A stretch of DNA of 64,000 nt from Mucilaginibacter pineti. GTDB taxonomy: Bacteria > Bacteroidota > Bacteroidia > Sphingobacteriales > Sphingobacteriaceae. The DNA lies in contig NZ_FNAI01000015.1 of the NCBI RefSeq assembly GCF_900101875.1, positions 94,202-158,201 on the forward strand. The letters are read 5' to 3'. How positions within the stretch are numbered: position 1 is the stretch's first letter; every line of letters begins with the position of its first letter. Below are positions 8,815 through 17,588 of the stretch, piece by piece. The notes beneath the pieces were generated by a model, which did not search any database, was not told the origin of the DNA, and saw only the letters and a program-made list of their open reading frames with translations. The position numbers were made by a program, and so were the translations under genes.

Positions 8815-9033
8815 ATGGAAAAACTTGAAACATTATTAGAGAAACATCATACCGAGTGGCAAATCATCCAGTTTATTAAAGCCAATGTTGACGATTATCA
8901 TCAGATAAGCACCGCAGATTTTCTAAAATGTTATAATGTCCGGACGATGCTGAGATGGCGGAATGTAGGTCATAAATCGATATCGAAGCTTGCGGAAGTA
9001 TTTGATAAAGAAGGTTTGTCATTGAAATATTGA
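8815..9033 (+). CDS. Small protein resembling the RNA polymerase alpha C-terminal domain
   Basis: A 72-residue protein starting at the ATG at 8815; the upstream TTG at 8791 lies inside the promoter. The C-terminal half, RWRNVGHKSISKLAEVF followed by GLSL, strongly resembles the helix-hairpin-helix of the alpha-CTD (nFGrKSl...GLsL). In alpha this segment binds DNA and activators. A free alpha-CTD-like domain could act as a small DNA-binding regulator or alpha mimic. This is inference from motif similarity, as no catalytic site is expected. The gene stands alone between two promoters in the element. Confidence 0.55.
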   Translation: MEKLETLLEKHHTEWQIIQFIKANVDDYHQISTADFLKCYNVRTMLRWRNVGHKSISKLAEVFDKEGLSLKY

Positions 9034-9102
9034 GCTGGTTATCGTGCCTTACTAAAAAGCAAGCGTTCTTATCTATAAATCAATTCACTAATCAATTTTA
9101 TT

Positions 9103-10362
9103 ATGGCAAACTGGTGCAAAAATACCGTGCTTTTTAGCGGTGAAAGTTCCCGCGTGGAAGCCGTTCTGGAACTTTTTAAAGAAATAGAAAAGCAACAAAA
9201 CAATACCAAGCAATGGCACCTCCCGGAATTTGTCACTGCGCCGAACAGCTTTATGCTCGACATACAAATCGATAACCAACAGATAAGCTACCATACCATG
9301 TGGATGCCCAACCTGGACGCACTTCGCGAAATCGCCGATCATTTTATGGTTGAATTTACCAGTCGATTTGAGGAGACAGGTATGCGTATCAGCGGAATAG
9401 CCCTATATCATGACGGAATATTAAATGAAATGCAAAACGAGAAACATCCTGAAGCATCTTATGAACTCGATCCGAAGCGGCAGGCGTATGTTGTCGGCGG
9501 CATCCCATTAGATATCAAAAAGGATGTGACGGAGGCAAGAGAAGAACGTCAATGGCACGCTTCCAGGGAACTCAGATACGAAGACAAAGATTCATTCAAG
9601 ACCACAGGCAATGTTACAAAAGAAGAAATTAATGCCTTATTCGGCGATCTTCCCGAGGGCGAACTTTTGTTGAAGTTCGCGGAATTGAAAAACTTTGAGC
9701 AGGCCAGAGACATATTTAACAGTATGGACGAATACGCCATTGTACTAATGGAAAATTACCTGATCCAGACCTTCCACCATATAGAAAAACTGAATTACAG
9801 CCACGATCAATACATAGCCTTGCGTTTCCTGGATCAATTAATCAACAATTATGATGCTGAACGCATCCTCGATCTGACCCCCGCCCGCGATCTGACAGCA
9901 GATCATACACCCCAAGATACCGAACTACTCCAGGAGCGTTTGGCAGGCAAGTTGCCACATATTGACCTTAACGGCACCGACTTTACCATTGACTGGCGGC
10001 TGAGGGAATTACGAGAAACGGAAAGTCCCTGGAATAAACTTGATTTTAATACGATGGATATGTCCGAAAGTGGGGACGAATATTTTTGCCTGTATAATAC
10101 TGCCGATCATACGCATTATCAATTTGATGACGCTATCACCTCGCTTCCGGAAAATATTATTTTGCTGGAAATACCCTACGAAATTAAGCTCGATCCTGTA
10201 GCCGTCGCCCGGGAATATGCTATTGACGTCCGTGAATTCGTAATGCAAAATCCGATTCAAAAGGACTTAAAGGCAAATGTTAAACCTTTATCCGCAACGG
10301 GTATACCGGAATTGATTGAAGAAAACTTAAAAAAAGAGCAAGCGCGTAAAATCGGCCGATAA
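9103..10362 (+). CDS. Api92-like (DUF1281-type) protein with C-terminal GTDF domain
   Basis: A 419-residue soluble protein. The start MANWCKNTVLFSGES and the following ~100 residues look like the ferredoxin-like domain of Api92/DUF1281 proteins found in phages and plasmids. The middle (about residues 170-270) is helical. Residues ~285-370 contain LPHIDLNGTDF (GTDF at 291-294), SPWNKLDF and a LPENIILLEIP strand. This matches both repeats of the protein at 1455-2120. It marks the end of the plus-strand conjugation module and converges with the acetyltransferase gene. Function unknown. The domain reading is from sequence pattern. Confidence 0.65.
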   Translation: MANWCKNTVLFSGESSRVEAVLELFKEIEKQQNNTKQWHLPEFVTAPNSFMLDIQIDNQQISYHTMWMPNLDALREIADHFMVEFTSRFEETGMRISGIALYHDGILNEMQNEKHPEASYELDPKRQAYVVGGIPLDIKKDVTEAREERQWHASRELRYEDKDSFKTTGNVTKEEINALFGDLPEGELLLKFAELKNFEQARDIFNSMDEYAIVLMENYLIQTFHHIEKLNYSHDQYIALRFLDQLINNYDAERILDLTPARDLTADHTPQDTELLQERLAGKLPHIDLNGTDFTIDWRLRELRETESPWNKLDFNTMDMSESGDEYFCLYNTADHTHYQFDDAITSLPENIILLEIPYEIKLDPVAVAREYAIDVREFVMQNPIQKDLKANVKPLSATGIPELIEENLKKEQARKIGR

Positions 10363-10367
10363 CGCAT

Positions 10368-10976
10368 TTAGATTATACTTCTCTGATATGAAAATCTATT
10401 TCCTTCAACAAGCATTCCTTCCACCATTTCATATAAATCCTGCACAGGGTCGAACCGCAAGCCGTAAGAAAAACCAGCTTTTTCCAGGACGCGTTTAGAA
10501 GCTTTGTTCTTTCGATTAACTACAGCAGCAATTTTTTTGATCCCCTTTTGTTGGAGTTCGTGGATTATTTGCGGCAGCACCTCGCTCATCAGTAGCCGGC
10601 CTTGGGCGCTTCCTGCAAGGTAAAATTCAATAAAGTACGGGTAATCTGCGAGTAGGTAATATTCTTTTACCAGCTCGGGCGCCAAGATATCGACCATACC
10701 CATTAATCTTCCATCTTTTTTTTGCCGAATAAAATGGATAAAGCTTCTTCCGGTGTGAAAATTGAGTACCGCCCTTTGCAGCCAGGCCGTCGCCTCAGCC
10801 ATTGACCGAAGCCCTTTCTCTGGAATAAAGTATAATGTCTTTTCGTCGGAAAGTATACGTAGCACTTCGTAAGCCAATTCTTCAAACCTATTAAGGTCAC
10901 CAGCGCGAAACGGCTGAATTGACCAATTTTCAGCATCAAAAGCAACCGCTTCGAATGGATGTTCAACAATATTCAT
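10368..10976 (-). CDS. GNAT family N-acetyltransferase
   Basis: A 202-residue protein with the GNAT fold pattern: a substrate-binding N-terminal half, then the central MGMVDILAPELVKEYYLLAD strand region. A C-terminal NRKNKASKRVLEKAGF follows, the classical N-x-x-S-x-x-x-L-x-x-x-G-F motif of RimJ/RimL-like enzymes. The acetyl-CoA loop (SAQGRLLMSEVL) is recognisable but atypical. Substrate cannot be inferred. It is downstream of, and overlaps by 4 bp, the small gene at 10973-11203, so the two are coupled. Confidence 0.8.
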   Translation of the reverse strand: MNIVEHPFEAVAFDAENWSIQPFRAGDLNRFEELAYEVLRILSDEKTLYFIPEKGLRSMAEATAWLQRAVLNFHTGRSFIHFIRQKKDGRLMGMVDILAPELVKEYYLLADYPYFIEFYLAGSAQGRLLMSEVLPQIIHELQQKGIKKIAAVVNRKNKASKRVLEKAGFSYGLRFDPVQDLYEMVEGMLVEGNRFSYQRSII

Positions 10977-11203
10977 ATTCGATATCTCAGGCTAATTGCT
11001 TTACCAATCGCTTTTAATAAACCTTCGTCAACCTCACCGGCCATTTGATCAGGAACCCATCTTCCATCGTTTTTTTTCAATATAACCGACTGCCCTTCCA
11101 ATAAGATTCGGATCTCTTCCGTTTCTTTTCCGATAGGTTTTTCATTAACTACCTGATAATTATAATCCTTAGTCTCGTAAGTTATCCTTAATAGCTGCCC
11201 CAT
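10973..11203 (-). CDS. Small unknown protein (family with 27259, 27527, 41470, 18480)
   Basis: A 76-residue soluble protein. It has a beta-rich first part ending in a tryptophan (DGRWVPDQM) and a C-terminal helix DEGLLKAIGKAISLRYRI. The same layout is seen in small proteins at 27259-27486, 27527-27799, 41470-41748 and more distantly 18480-18728. It is not recognised as a named domain. The stop overlaps the start of the acetyltransferase gene (ATGA). Confidence 0.6.
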   Translation of the reverse strand: MGQLLRITYETKDYNYQVVNEKPIGKETEEIRILLEGQSVILKKNDGRWVPDQMAGEVDEGLLKAIGKAISLRYRI

Positions 11204-11421
11204 AATGATTTTGGAAATTAGCTAACTCTTTTATGTAATACAAGTTTTTCTATCTCTTTTACTCACCCATCACCGATAACTTCTCGGTCTCGCAGCGCCT
11301 GCTTCCCGGCGCTTTGACGCACCTGCGTTCACCAGTCTGCGCGATATAAGTGCGCAGAGCTCATTGCCGCGAGAAACCAATTTCAATTTGCCGGCCAGGT
11401 GCATACTGGCGCATGACAGCT

Positions 11422-11694
11422 TCATTCATCGTTATGCAGCGACCTGAGTAAAGCGTCCATTTCCTGCTGGTGTCCCGTAATCGCGCCAGCCAGTTCTTCC
11501 TGCTCATCCACCAATAATAACTCACCGTCATAGATCCAGTGATCCGCCGCGTCAAACAGGATATGCCCCAATTCTATTTCAGCAATAGGATCAAACAGCA
11601 AATAACCGGCTCCTTCATCCGGGAATATATGCACCCATTTACCCGTGCTCAGCCTTACCGATTTGGGCAGGTCATCAAACAGTTTATTTTCCAT
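11422..11694 (-). CDS. Small unknown acidic protein
   Basis: A 90-residue acidic protein with a beta-rich N-terminal part (STGKWVHIFPDEGAGYLLFD) and a helical C-terminus. Not recognised. It is divergent from the imu operon and could share the control region around 11737-11755. Confidence 0.5.
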   Translation of the reverse strand: MENKLFDDLPKSVRLSTGKWVHIFPDEGAGYLLFDPIAEIELGHILFDAADHWIYDGELLLVDEQEELAGAITGHQQEMDALLRSLHNDE

Positions 11695-11736
11695 TAAAAC
11701 AAAAGTGGATAAATAAATGTAAAAAACATTAAGAAA

Positions 11737-11755
11737 ATGCTAAAAATATTAGCAT
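11737..11755. promoter_or_regulatory. 19-bp palindromic operator ahead of the imuA-imuB-dnaE2 cassette
   Basis: Perfect inverted repeat ATGCTAA-AAATA-TTAGCAT. Its right end touches a promoter-like TAACTTTA (11755-11762), so a bound protein would cover the promoter, as a repressor does. A near-identical palindrome lies at 18816-18834, with paired (compensatory) changes. It is a candidate SOS-type (LexA or S24/XRE-like) operator. The binding protein is not in the window. Confidence 0.65.
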
Positions 11756-11783
11756 AACTTTATAGTCCCAAATTGGAAATGTT

Positions 11784-12125
11784 ATGGTGCCTTTTAATTT
11801 AGAGATAGAACTGGAAAATACGATGGTGCCGGCGAGCATTGAACAGCTGGACCGCCTGGCGGATGTTGACGGCTTTATCCGCTTTGACGTAACGGCAGGC
11901 GAGCGTCGTTCGGTGGTATATGTCAATGTCGAGAATGACCTGCCGCCGGCGACTCCGCAGGATGCCGAGGCTTATTTTGAGGCGGTGAATTATCCCGAAC
12001 AGGTGAGCGCCTTCAGCGAAGAAGATATATTTACGCGCGATGAAGTCATTGTCATTGGTCAAGCCATACGGAATTATAATCACGAGCTGAAAGTTTATTT
12101 TAACCGATTTATGTCACGTCCTTAA
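11784..12125 (+). CDS. Unknown first gene of the imu operon
   Basis: A 113-residue acidic protein (MVPFNLEIELEN start), 13 bp ahead of imuA and directly downstream of the palindromic operator. It is therefore probably induced with the translesion cassette. The N-terminal part is beta-rich (FRFDVTAGER-like strands) and the C-terminal part helical. No known domain is recognised; related small proteins may be carried by Bacteroidota next to imuA, but I cannot verify that. A role as accessory factor of the mutasome is inference from position. Confidence 0.65.
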   Translation: MVPFNLEIELENTMVPASIEQLDRLADVDGFIRFDVTAGERRSVVYVNVENDLPPATPQDAEAYFEAVNYPEQVSAFSEEDIFTRDEVIVIGQAIRNYNHELKVYFNRFMSRP

Positions 12126-12138
12126 AATCCCAAAACTG

Positions 12139-12876
12139 ATGAATGCCACGAAACAGGAGATGATCGATAAGCTGCGCAAGGATCTGTTAGGCTGGGAAGG
12201 GTTCCGTCCCGTAGCGCCGGAAGAACGTCAGTCTTTCGGCCTTGGGCCGATCGAAAACGCTTTTCCCAACCGGGTATTCCCGACCGGGGCGTTGCATGAA
12301 TTTATCAGCACGCGGCCGGAATTTACGGCGGCTATCGGGGGCTTTATCGCGGGTATCATGCAAACCCTGCTGGAAAACGGCGGTGTCTGCGTTTGGGTTA
12401 GCTATACCCGCAGGATTTATCCACCAGCGCTCAAGCGCTTTGGGGTTGATCCAGACCGGATCATCTTTATCGATGTGACCCGCGAAAAGGATGTGCTTTG
12501 GGTGACCGAGGAAGCATTAAAGTGTCAGGGCATTGCCGCCGTGATCTGCGAAACGCGCCTACTCAGTTTTATGGAATCCCGTCGCCTGCAATTAGCGATT
12601 GAGCAAAGCCAGGTCACCGGCTTTATTTTGCGCAAGGATGTAAAAGTGTTTAATACGACGGCCTGTACGGCGCGCTGGACGGTGAAACCTTTACGCAGCA
12701 AACTGCGGCCGGGCATGCCCGGTGTCGGTCATCCGCGCTGGCAGGTGGACCTGCTCAAAGTGAAGAACGGGCAGCCTGGCTCCTGGACGCTGGAATGGAA
12801 GAACAATGCATTCGTTCACCAGCCATTACCACAAGAACAAATTCAAAATCCCGATATCGATCGCCGTTATGCCTAA
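12139..12876 (+). CDS. imuA: ImuA, RecA-like mutasome accessory protein
   Basis: A 245-residue RecA/SulA-related protein of the ImuA type. It shows the conserved ALHEFIS-like segment and a RecA-like core lacking a proper Walker A motif (GGFIAGIMQTL at that position). The cluster order imuA-imuB-dnaE2 is diagnostic. ImuA is thought to bridge RecA and ImuB in the translesion mutasome at damaged forks. It ends 8 bp inside the imuB start, indicating translational coupling. Regulation is probably by the operator at 11737. Confidence 0.85.
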   Translation: MNATKQEMIDKLRKDLLGWEGFRPVAPEERQSFGLGPIENAFPNRVFPTGALHEFISTRPEFTAAIGGFIAGIMQTLLENGGVCVWVSYTRRIYPPALKRFGVDPDRIIFIDVTREKDVLWVTEEALKCQGIAAVICETRLLSFMESRRLQLAIEQSQVTGFILRKDVKVFNTTACTARWTVKPLRSKLRPGMPGVGHPRWQVDLLKVKNGQPGSWTLEWKNNAFVHQPLPQEQIQNPDIDRRYA

Positions 12877-14371
12877 GCGCTTTGTATCCATATGGTTCAA
12901 ATATTTACTGACCGACCGGGAGGCCATCCGCCTAAAATCGCTCCGGGAATTGCCTGTGGCTTTTACCGAGCCGGATCACGGGCGTATGCTGGTCATGGCC
13001 ACGAACGTGCATGCCGAACATTGCGGCGTGAAGGCAGGCATGGCTGCCGCCGATGCCCGCGTGCTCGCGCCGGGCATCCAGCTTTTTGAAACCAAACCCG
13101 GCCGGAATATCAAGTTACTGAAAGGCCTGGCCGAATGGTGCCTGCGCTATACACCGCTGGTTATGGTCGACGCGCCTGATGGTTTGCTGCTGGATGTGAC
13201 CGGCTGTACGCATTTGAAGGGCGGCGAAACCGAGTTTCTTAAAGATATGGTCAGCCGACTGCGCGGTTTAGGTTATACGATCCGACCCGGCATGGCCGAT
13301 ACTATCGGCTGCGCCTGGGCCGTGGCCCGTTGCGCGGAAAGTGGCCTCATTGTACCGGTGGGAGGTCAGCGCAACGCGCTGATGCCGCTGCCGCCGGCTT
13401 CGCTGCGGCTCGGTCTAGACCTGCTCATAAAACTGCGTGAGCTTGGATTTTACCAGGTCGGCAGCTTTATTCATCTGCCTAAATCCGTATTGAAACGCCG
13501 CTTCGGCGGCAATATGGTGCTGCGCCTTTACCAGGCGCTGGGGCAGGAAGCTGAATTTTTACTACCCCTTAAAGAGCCTGTTCCTTACAGTGAACGGGTG
13601 GCGCTGCTGGAGCCAATCCGTACCCGCGAGGTCATCGAAACAACGGTGCACGCGCTGATCGATACCTTGTGCAAACGGCTCTATGGAGAAGGTCTCGGCC
13701 TGCGCAGCGCCGTACTGACCTATTGCCGGATCGATGGTAAATCGGGTCAAATAAGCATTGGCACCAATCATCCCAGCCAGCGGACCGATCATATTTTTAA
13801 ATTGTTCGCGCTGCAATTTGACCAGGTCGCGCCGGGCCTGGGCATCGAGCTGTTTATCCTCGACGCGCCGAAGACCGAACCGGCCACAGATAAGCAGAAC
13901 CTGCTTTGGAACGGTAAGCCGGCGGCGGACAGTGAAGAGGTGGCCGAGTTGCTGGACAACGTGGGCGCGCGGGTGGGTAAAGACCATATTCACCGTTACC
14001 TCCCGCTGGAACACCACTGGCCCGAACGTGCGGCAGGCAATACAGCCGACTTGACGGAAAGTCCGGAAAACGACTGGCCCGAGGACAAAATTCGCCCGGT
14101 ACAATTGCTGGAACCACCGGAGCCTATTGAGGCTATGGCGCTGACGCCCGATTATGCGCCCAGGCAGTTTGTGTACCGCCATGAGCGGCACATCATCGTT
14201 CAGGCAGACGGGCCCGAGCGCATCAGCCATGAATGGTGGATCGAGGACGGTGGCTACCGGGATTATTATGTGGCGGAAGATGAAGAAGGCATGCGCTACT
14301 GGCTGTTCGGTACGCCCAACGATTTGCCGGGGCAGACCCGGCGCTGGTTTATTCACGGTTATTTCCCATGA
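12869..14371 (+). CDS. imuB: ImuB, Y-family polymerase-like mutasome scaffold
   Basis: A 500-residue protein starting at MPKRFVSIWF. The ATG at 12869 is preferred over the upstream in-frame start at 12806, which lies deep inside imuA. The N-terminal ~350 residues resemble a Y-family polymerase (palm around LLLDVTGCTHL, then the HhH and little-finger regions). ImuB proteins generally lack the complete catalytic acid set and act as the hub linking DnaE2, the clamp and ImuA. Length is usual for the family. The stop overlaps the dnaE2 start (ATGA). Confidence 0.87.
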   Translation: MPKRFVSIWFKYLLTDREAIRLKSLRELPVAFTEPDHGRMLVMATNVHAEHCGVKAGMAAADARVLAPGIQLFETKPGRNIKLLKGLAEWCLRYTPLVMVDAPDGLLLDVTGCTHLKGGETEFLKDMVSRLRGLGYTIRPGMADTIGCAWAVARCAESGLIVPVGGQRNALMPLPPASLRLGLDLLIKLRELGFYQVGSFIHLPKSVLKRRFGGNMVLRLYQALGQEAEFLLPLKEPVPYSERVALLEPIRTREVIETTVHALIDTLCKRLYGEGLGLRSAVLTYCRIDGKSGQISIGTNHPSQRTDHIFKLFALQFDQVAPGLGIELFILDAPKTEPATDKQNLLWNGKPAADSEEVAELLDNVGARVGKDHIHRYLPLEHHWPERAAGNTADLTESPENDWPEDKIRPVQLLEPPEPIEAMALTPDYAPRQFVYRHERHIIVQADGPERISHEWWIEDGGYRDYYVAEDEEGMRYWLFGTPNDLPGQTRRWFIHGYFP

Positions 14372-17300
14372 GTTACGCGGAGCTGCAGGTCACGAGCAAT
14401 TTCAGCTTCCGGCTTGGCGGCAGCTACCCGGAGGAACTCGTCGATCAGGCGGCCGATCTCGGCTATACGGCTATTGCCATCACCGACCGCAATACTTTTG
14501 CGGGGGTAGTACGCGCTTATGTGGTGGCCAAAGACCGCGGCATTAAATTTATCCCGGCCGTTCGGCTCGACCTTTTGGACGGCCCGAGTCTGTTGGCTTA
14601 TCCGACCGACCAGGCCTCTTACTCGAGACTATCGGGCCTGCTTACTTTAGGCAACCTGCGGGCGGAAAAAGAGAAATGCTTTCTCTATAAAAAAGACGTT
14701 TACGAATGTAGCGAAGGCAGCATCTTCGTCATCATCCCGCCTCAAACCATTACTGCTGATTTCGAACTGCCCAAAAAGTTTAAAAACGAGGCAGCTGAAT
14801 ACCGGCAAAACATCAAAGATCTTTACCTCGCGGCCAGCCGGACCTTTACAGATGGCGATGCCAAGCGCCTGTTCCTTCTCTCGGAATTGGGCATTCCCAT
14901 GGTCTCCACCAACGACGTGTATTATCATGACCCTGGAAGGCGGGAGCTACAGGATGTTTTGACTTGCGTCCGGTATAAGCGCACGATCTTTAAAGCGGGT
15001 TTCCTGCTGCATCAAAATGCCGAGCGCTACCTGAAAGAGGCAAAGGAAATGGAGCGGCTCTTCCATGCCTACCCGGAAGCAATCGCCAACACGCAGAAGA
15101 TTGCCGGAGCTTGTAACTTTGACCTTAAATGCCTTCAATACGAGTACCCCGACGAACTCGTGCCCGAGGGCATGACCGCCGATGAGTACTTAGCCGAGGT
15201 CACCTTTAAGGGCGCGCATGAATTTTTCGGCGAAATACTGGCACCCAAGCTAGAAAAACAGCTTCACTTCGAATTGGACTTTGTCAAAAGGCGCGGGCAC
15301 GCCAAATATTTCCTCACTGTGCACGATTACGTAGCCTGGGCACGTTCTGAAGGCATTCTTTGCCAGGGCCGCGGCTCGGCGGCAAACTCGGCGATGTGCT
15401 ATTGCTTGGGTATTACACCGGTGAATCCGATGAAATACCGATTGCTCTTTTCCCGCTTTATGTCGGATGACCGCCCGGAACCACCGGATATCGACGTGGA
15501 CTTTGAGCATGAGCGCAGAGAGGAGGTCATGCAGTATGTATTCAGACGTTTCGGCCGTGACAGGGCGGCGATCTTGCCGACAGTTACCGTATTGCAAAGC
15601 AAGGGCGCGATACAGGATGTCGGTCGCGCCATGGGTTTACAGGTGGATACGGTTAAGAAATTGTCCAAAGCCTTTGAGGAACTGGCGGACGATCATATTG
15701 ATGAAGAAACGATCATCAAACTCGGACTAAATCCGAAAGAACGGCACTTACGGAAAGTGATCCAGCTGACGAGTCAGCTCATTGGCTTTCCGCGCCAGCT
15801 TGGACAACATACCGGCGGGTTTGTCATCACCCAGGGAAAGCTGAGCGACCTGTGCCCGGTCTTCCATGCACGGATGATCAACCGCACTAATATCGAATGG
15901 AACAAAGACGATATTGATGCGCTCGGATTTATGAAGGTCGACCTGCTCTCGCTTGGCATGCTGACTGCCATCCGCAAAGCCTTCGACCTGGCCAAAAAAC
16001 ATCATGGGCTTGACCTGACGCTGGCCAATATCCCGCAAGATGACCCGAAGGTTTTTGAAATGGTCACGGCCGCCGATACGGCGGGCACCTTTCAGGTTGA
16101 AAGCCGCGCGCAGATGGTAATGGCGCCGCAATTGCGGCCAAAGAACTTTTATGACCTGGCGATTCAGGTAGCACTGGTGCGGCCCGGCCCGATACAAGGT
16201 GATATGGTGCATCCGTATATCAGGCGCAGGCAGGGCCTTGAGCCAGTCACCTACGAATCCGACGAGATCAAAGCCATATTGGAGCGCACTTTGGGCATTC
16301 CCCTTTTCCAGGAGCAGGCGATGGAGCTGGCCATCGTAGCTGCCGGATTTACGCCGACGGAGGCCGACCTGCTGCGAAGGAGCATGGCCACTTTTAAGTT
16401 CAACGGGCTGGTCACTAAGTTCGAGCACAAGCTGATCAATGGCATGACCTCCAGGGGATACAGCCTTGAATTTGCGCAGCGTATATTTAAACAGCTGGAA
16501 GGTTTCGGCAGTTACGGCTTCCCGGAAAGCCACGCCATCAGCTTTGCCCATCTAGTGTATGTTTCCTGCTGGATCAAATGTTATTACCCGGATGTGTTCG
16601 CCGCCGCAATCCTTAACAGCCAGCCGATGGGCTTTTATCAGCCGGCCCAACTGGTCAGCGACGCTTATAAGCACGGCGTATCGCTGCGTGATATTGACAT
16701 TAACCATTCCGCGTGGGACTATACGCTGGAAGAAACCAAAGGGAAATTCTGTGCACTGCGGCTTGGCTTCCGCCAGGTTAAAGGATTGCGGGAGGAAGAC
16801 ATCCATTTCCTTACTGCTGCAAGGACGCAGCCTTTTACCCGGATGGAGCAACTGGCTGAAGCCGGTGTGTCGCAGAGTGGAATTGTGATGTTAGCCAAAG
16901 CGGACGCTTTTCGCTCTATCGGCCTCGACCGCAGGCAGGCACTTTGGGAAGCTGAAGCATTAAAAGACCGGCCAATCGGCCTGTTTGCCGGGCAGGCATC
17001 GAATAGCGCTTACGAACCGCAATTACAATTACCATTCATGCAATTATCGGAACATGTCTTACAGGATTATGCCACAACTGGTTTGTCTATCAAGGCGCAC
17101 CCGTTAAGTTTCCTGCGGCCGCAATTGCAAAACCTTAAAGCCTTAACTACCAGGCAGGTCAAAGGTGTAGAAAACGGTACTTATGTACGCCTAGCTGGTA
17201 TAATGTTGTTCTGTCAGCGGCCGGGAACCGCCAAGGGGGTATGCTTTATCACCCTTGAAGACGAGGAAGATACCTGTAACCTGGTGGTCTTTAAGCAGAA

Positions 17301-17580
17301 TTTTAAAAAGTTTGCCAAGGAAATTTTATACTCCGACGTGCTTTGCGTTGAAGGCCGGGTGCAGCAGGAAGGCGGCAGCACCCACCTGATCGTCACGAGA
17401 TGTTACGATTACTCACGACTGATCGGCCAACTGACCCAGGATAAAGCCGTGGAAGCCCGTCAACTGAAGAACTCGACCGCCGCTAAAAAGGTTGATCCTT
17501 ACGCCGATGCGTATTTTGAAAATACGCTAAGCGCCGAAGACCTTAAAAAGCCTTTCCCGAAAAGCCGGAATTTCAGGTGA
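14368..17580 (+). CDS. dnaE2: Error-prone DNA polymerase III alpha subunit DnaE2
   Basis: A 1070-residue C-family polymerase. An N-terminal PHP domain begins YAELQVTSNFSF and lacks several PHP metal ligands, as is usual in DnaE2. The polymerase core has PPDIDVDFEHER around residues 368-380 (catalytic aspartates), followed by the tandem HhH and OB-fold. It lacks the C-terminal clamp/tau regions of DnaE1, and its length is typical. It performs error-prone synthesis past lesions with ImuA/ImuB. It converges with the SRAP gene 8 bp away. No intein or frameshift seen. Confidence 0.93.
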   Translation: MSYAELQVTSNFSFRLGGSYPEELVDQAADLGYTAIAITDRNTFAGVVRAYVVAKDRGIKFIPAVRLDLLDGPSLLAYPTDQASYSRLSGLLTLGNLRAEKEKCFLYKKDVYECSEGSIFVIIPPQTITADFELPKKFKNEAAEYRQNIKDLYLAASRTFTDGDAKRLFLLSELGIPMVSTNDVYYHDPGRRELQDVLTCVRYKRTIFKAGFLLHQNAERYLKEAKEMERLFHAYPEAIANTQKIAGACNFDLKCLQYEYPDELVPEGMTADEYLAEVTFKGAHEFFGEILAPKLEKQLHFELDFVKRRGHAKYFLTVHDYVAWARSEGILCQGRGSAANSAMCYCLGITPVNPMKYRLLFSRFMSDDRPEPPDIDVDFEHERREEVMQYVFRRFGRDRAAILPTVTVLQSKGAIQDVGRAMGLQVDTVKKLSKAFEELADDHIDEETIIKLGLNPKERHLRKVIQLTSQLIGFPRQLGQHTGGFVITQGKLSDLCPVFHARMINRTNIEWNKDDIDALGFMKVDLLSLGMLTAIRKAFDLAKKHHGLDLTLANIPQDDPKVFEMVTAADTAGTFQVESRAQMVMAPQLRPKNFYDLAIQVALVRPGPIQGDMVHPYIRRRQGLEPVTYESDEIKAILERTLGIPLFQEQAMELAIVAAGFTPTEADLLRRSMATFKFNGLVTKFEHKLINGMTSRGYSLEFAQRIFKQLEGFGSYGFPESHAISFAHLVYVSCWIKCYYPDVFAAAILNSQPMGFYQPAQLVSDAYKHGVSLRDIDINHSAWDYTLEETKGKFCALRLGFRQVKGLREEDIHFLTAARTQPFTRMEQLAEAGVSQSGIVMLAKADAFRSIGLDRRQALWEAEALKDRPIGLFAGQASNSAYEPQLQLPFMQLSEHVLQDYATTGLSIKAHPLSFLRPQLQNLKALTTRQVKGVENGTYVRLAGIMLFCQRPGTAKGVCFITLEDEEDTCNLVVFKQNFKKFAKEILYSDVLCVEGRVQQEGGSTHLIVTRCYDYSRLIGQLTQDKAVEARQLKNSTAAKKVDPYADAYFENTLSAEDLKKPFPKSRNFR

Positions 17581-17588
17581 TTCGAAAG

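Noticed and set aside
13562..14356. 264-residue minus-strand frame inside imuB
   Set aside because: Shadow of a high-GC coding frame; no family resemblance, and imuB is complete on the other strand.
15748..16551. 267-residue minus-strand frame inside dnaE2
   Set aside because: Antisense shadow of the polymerase gene.
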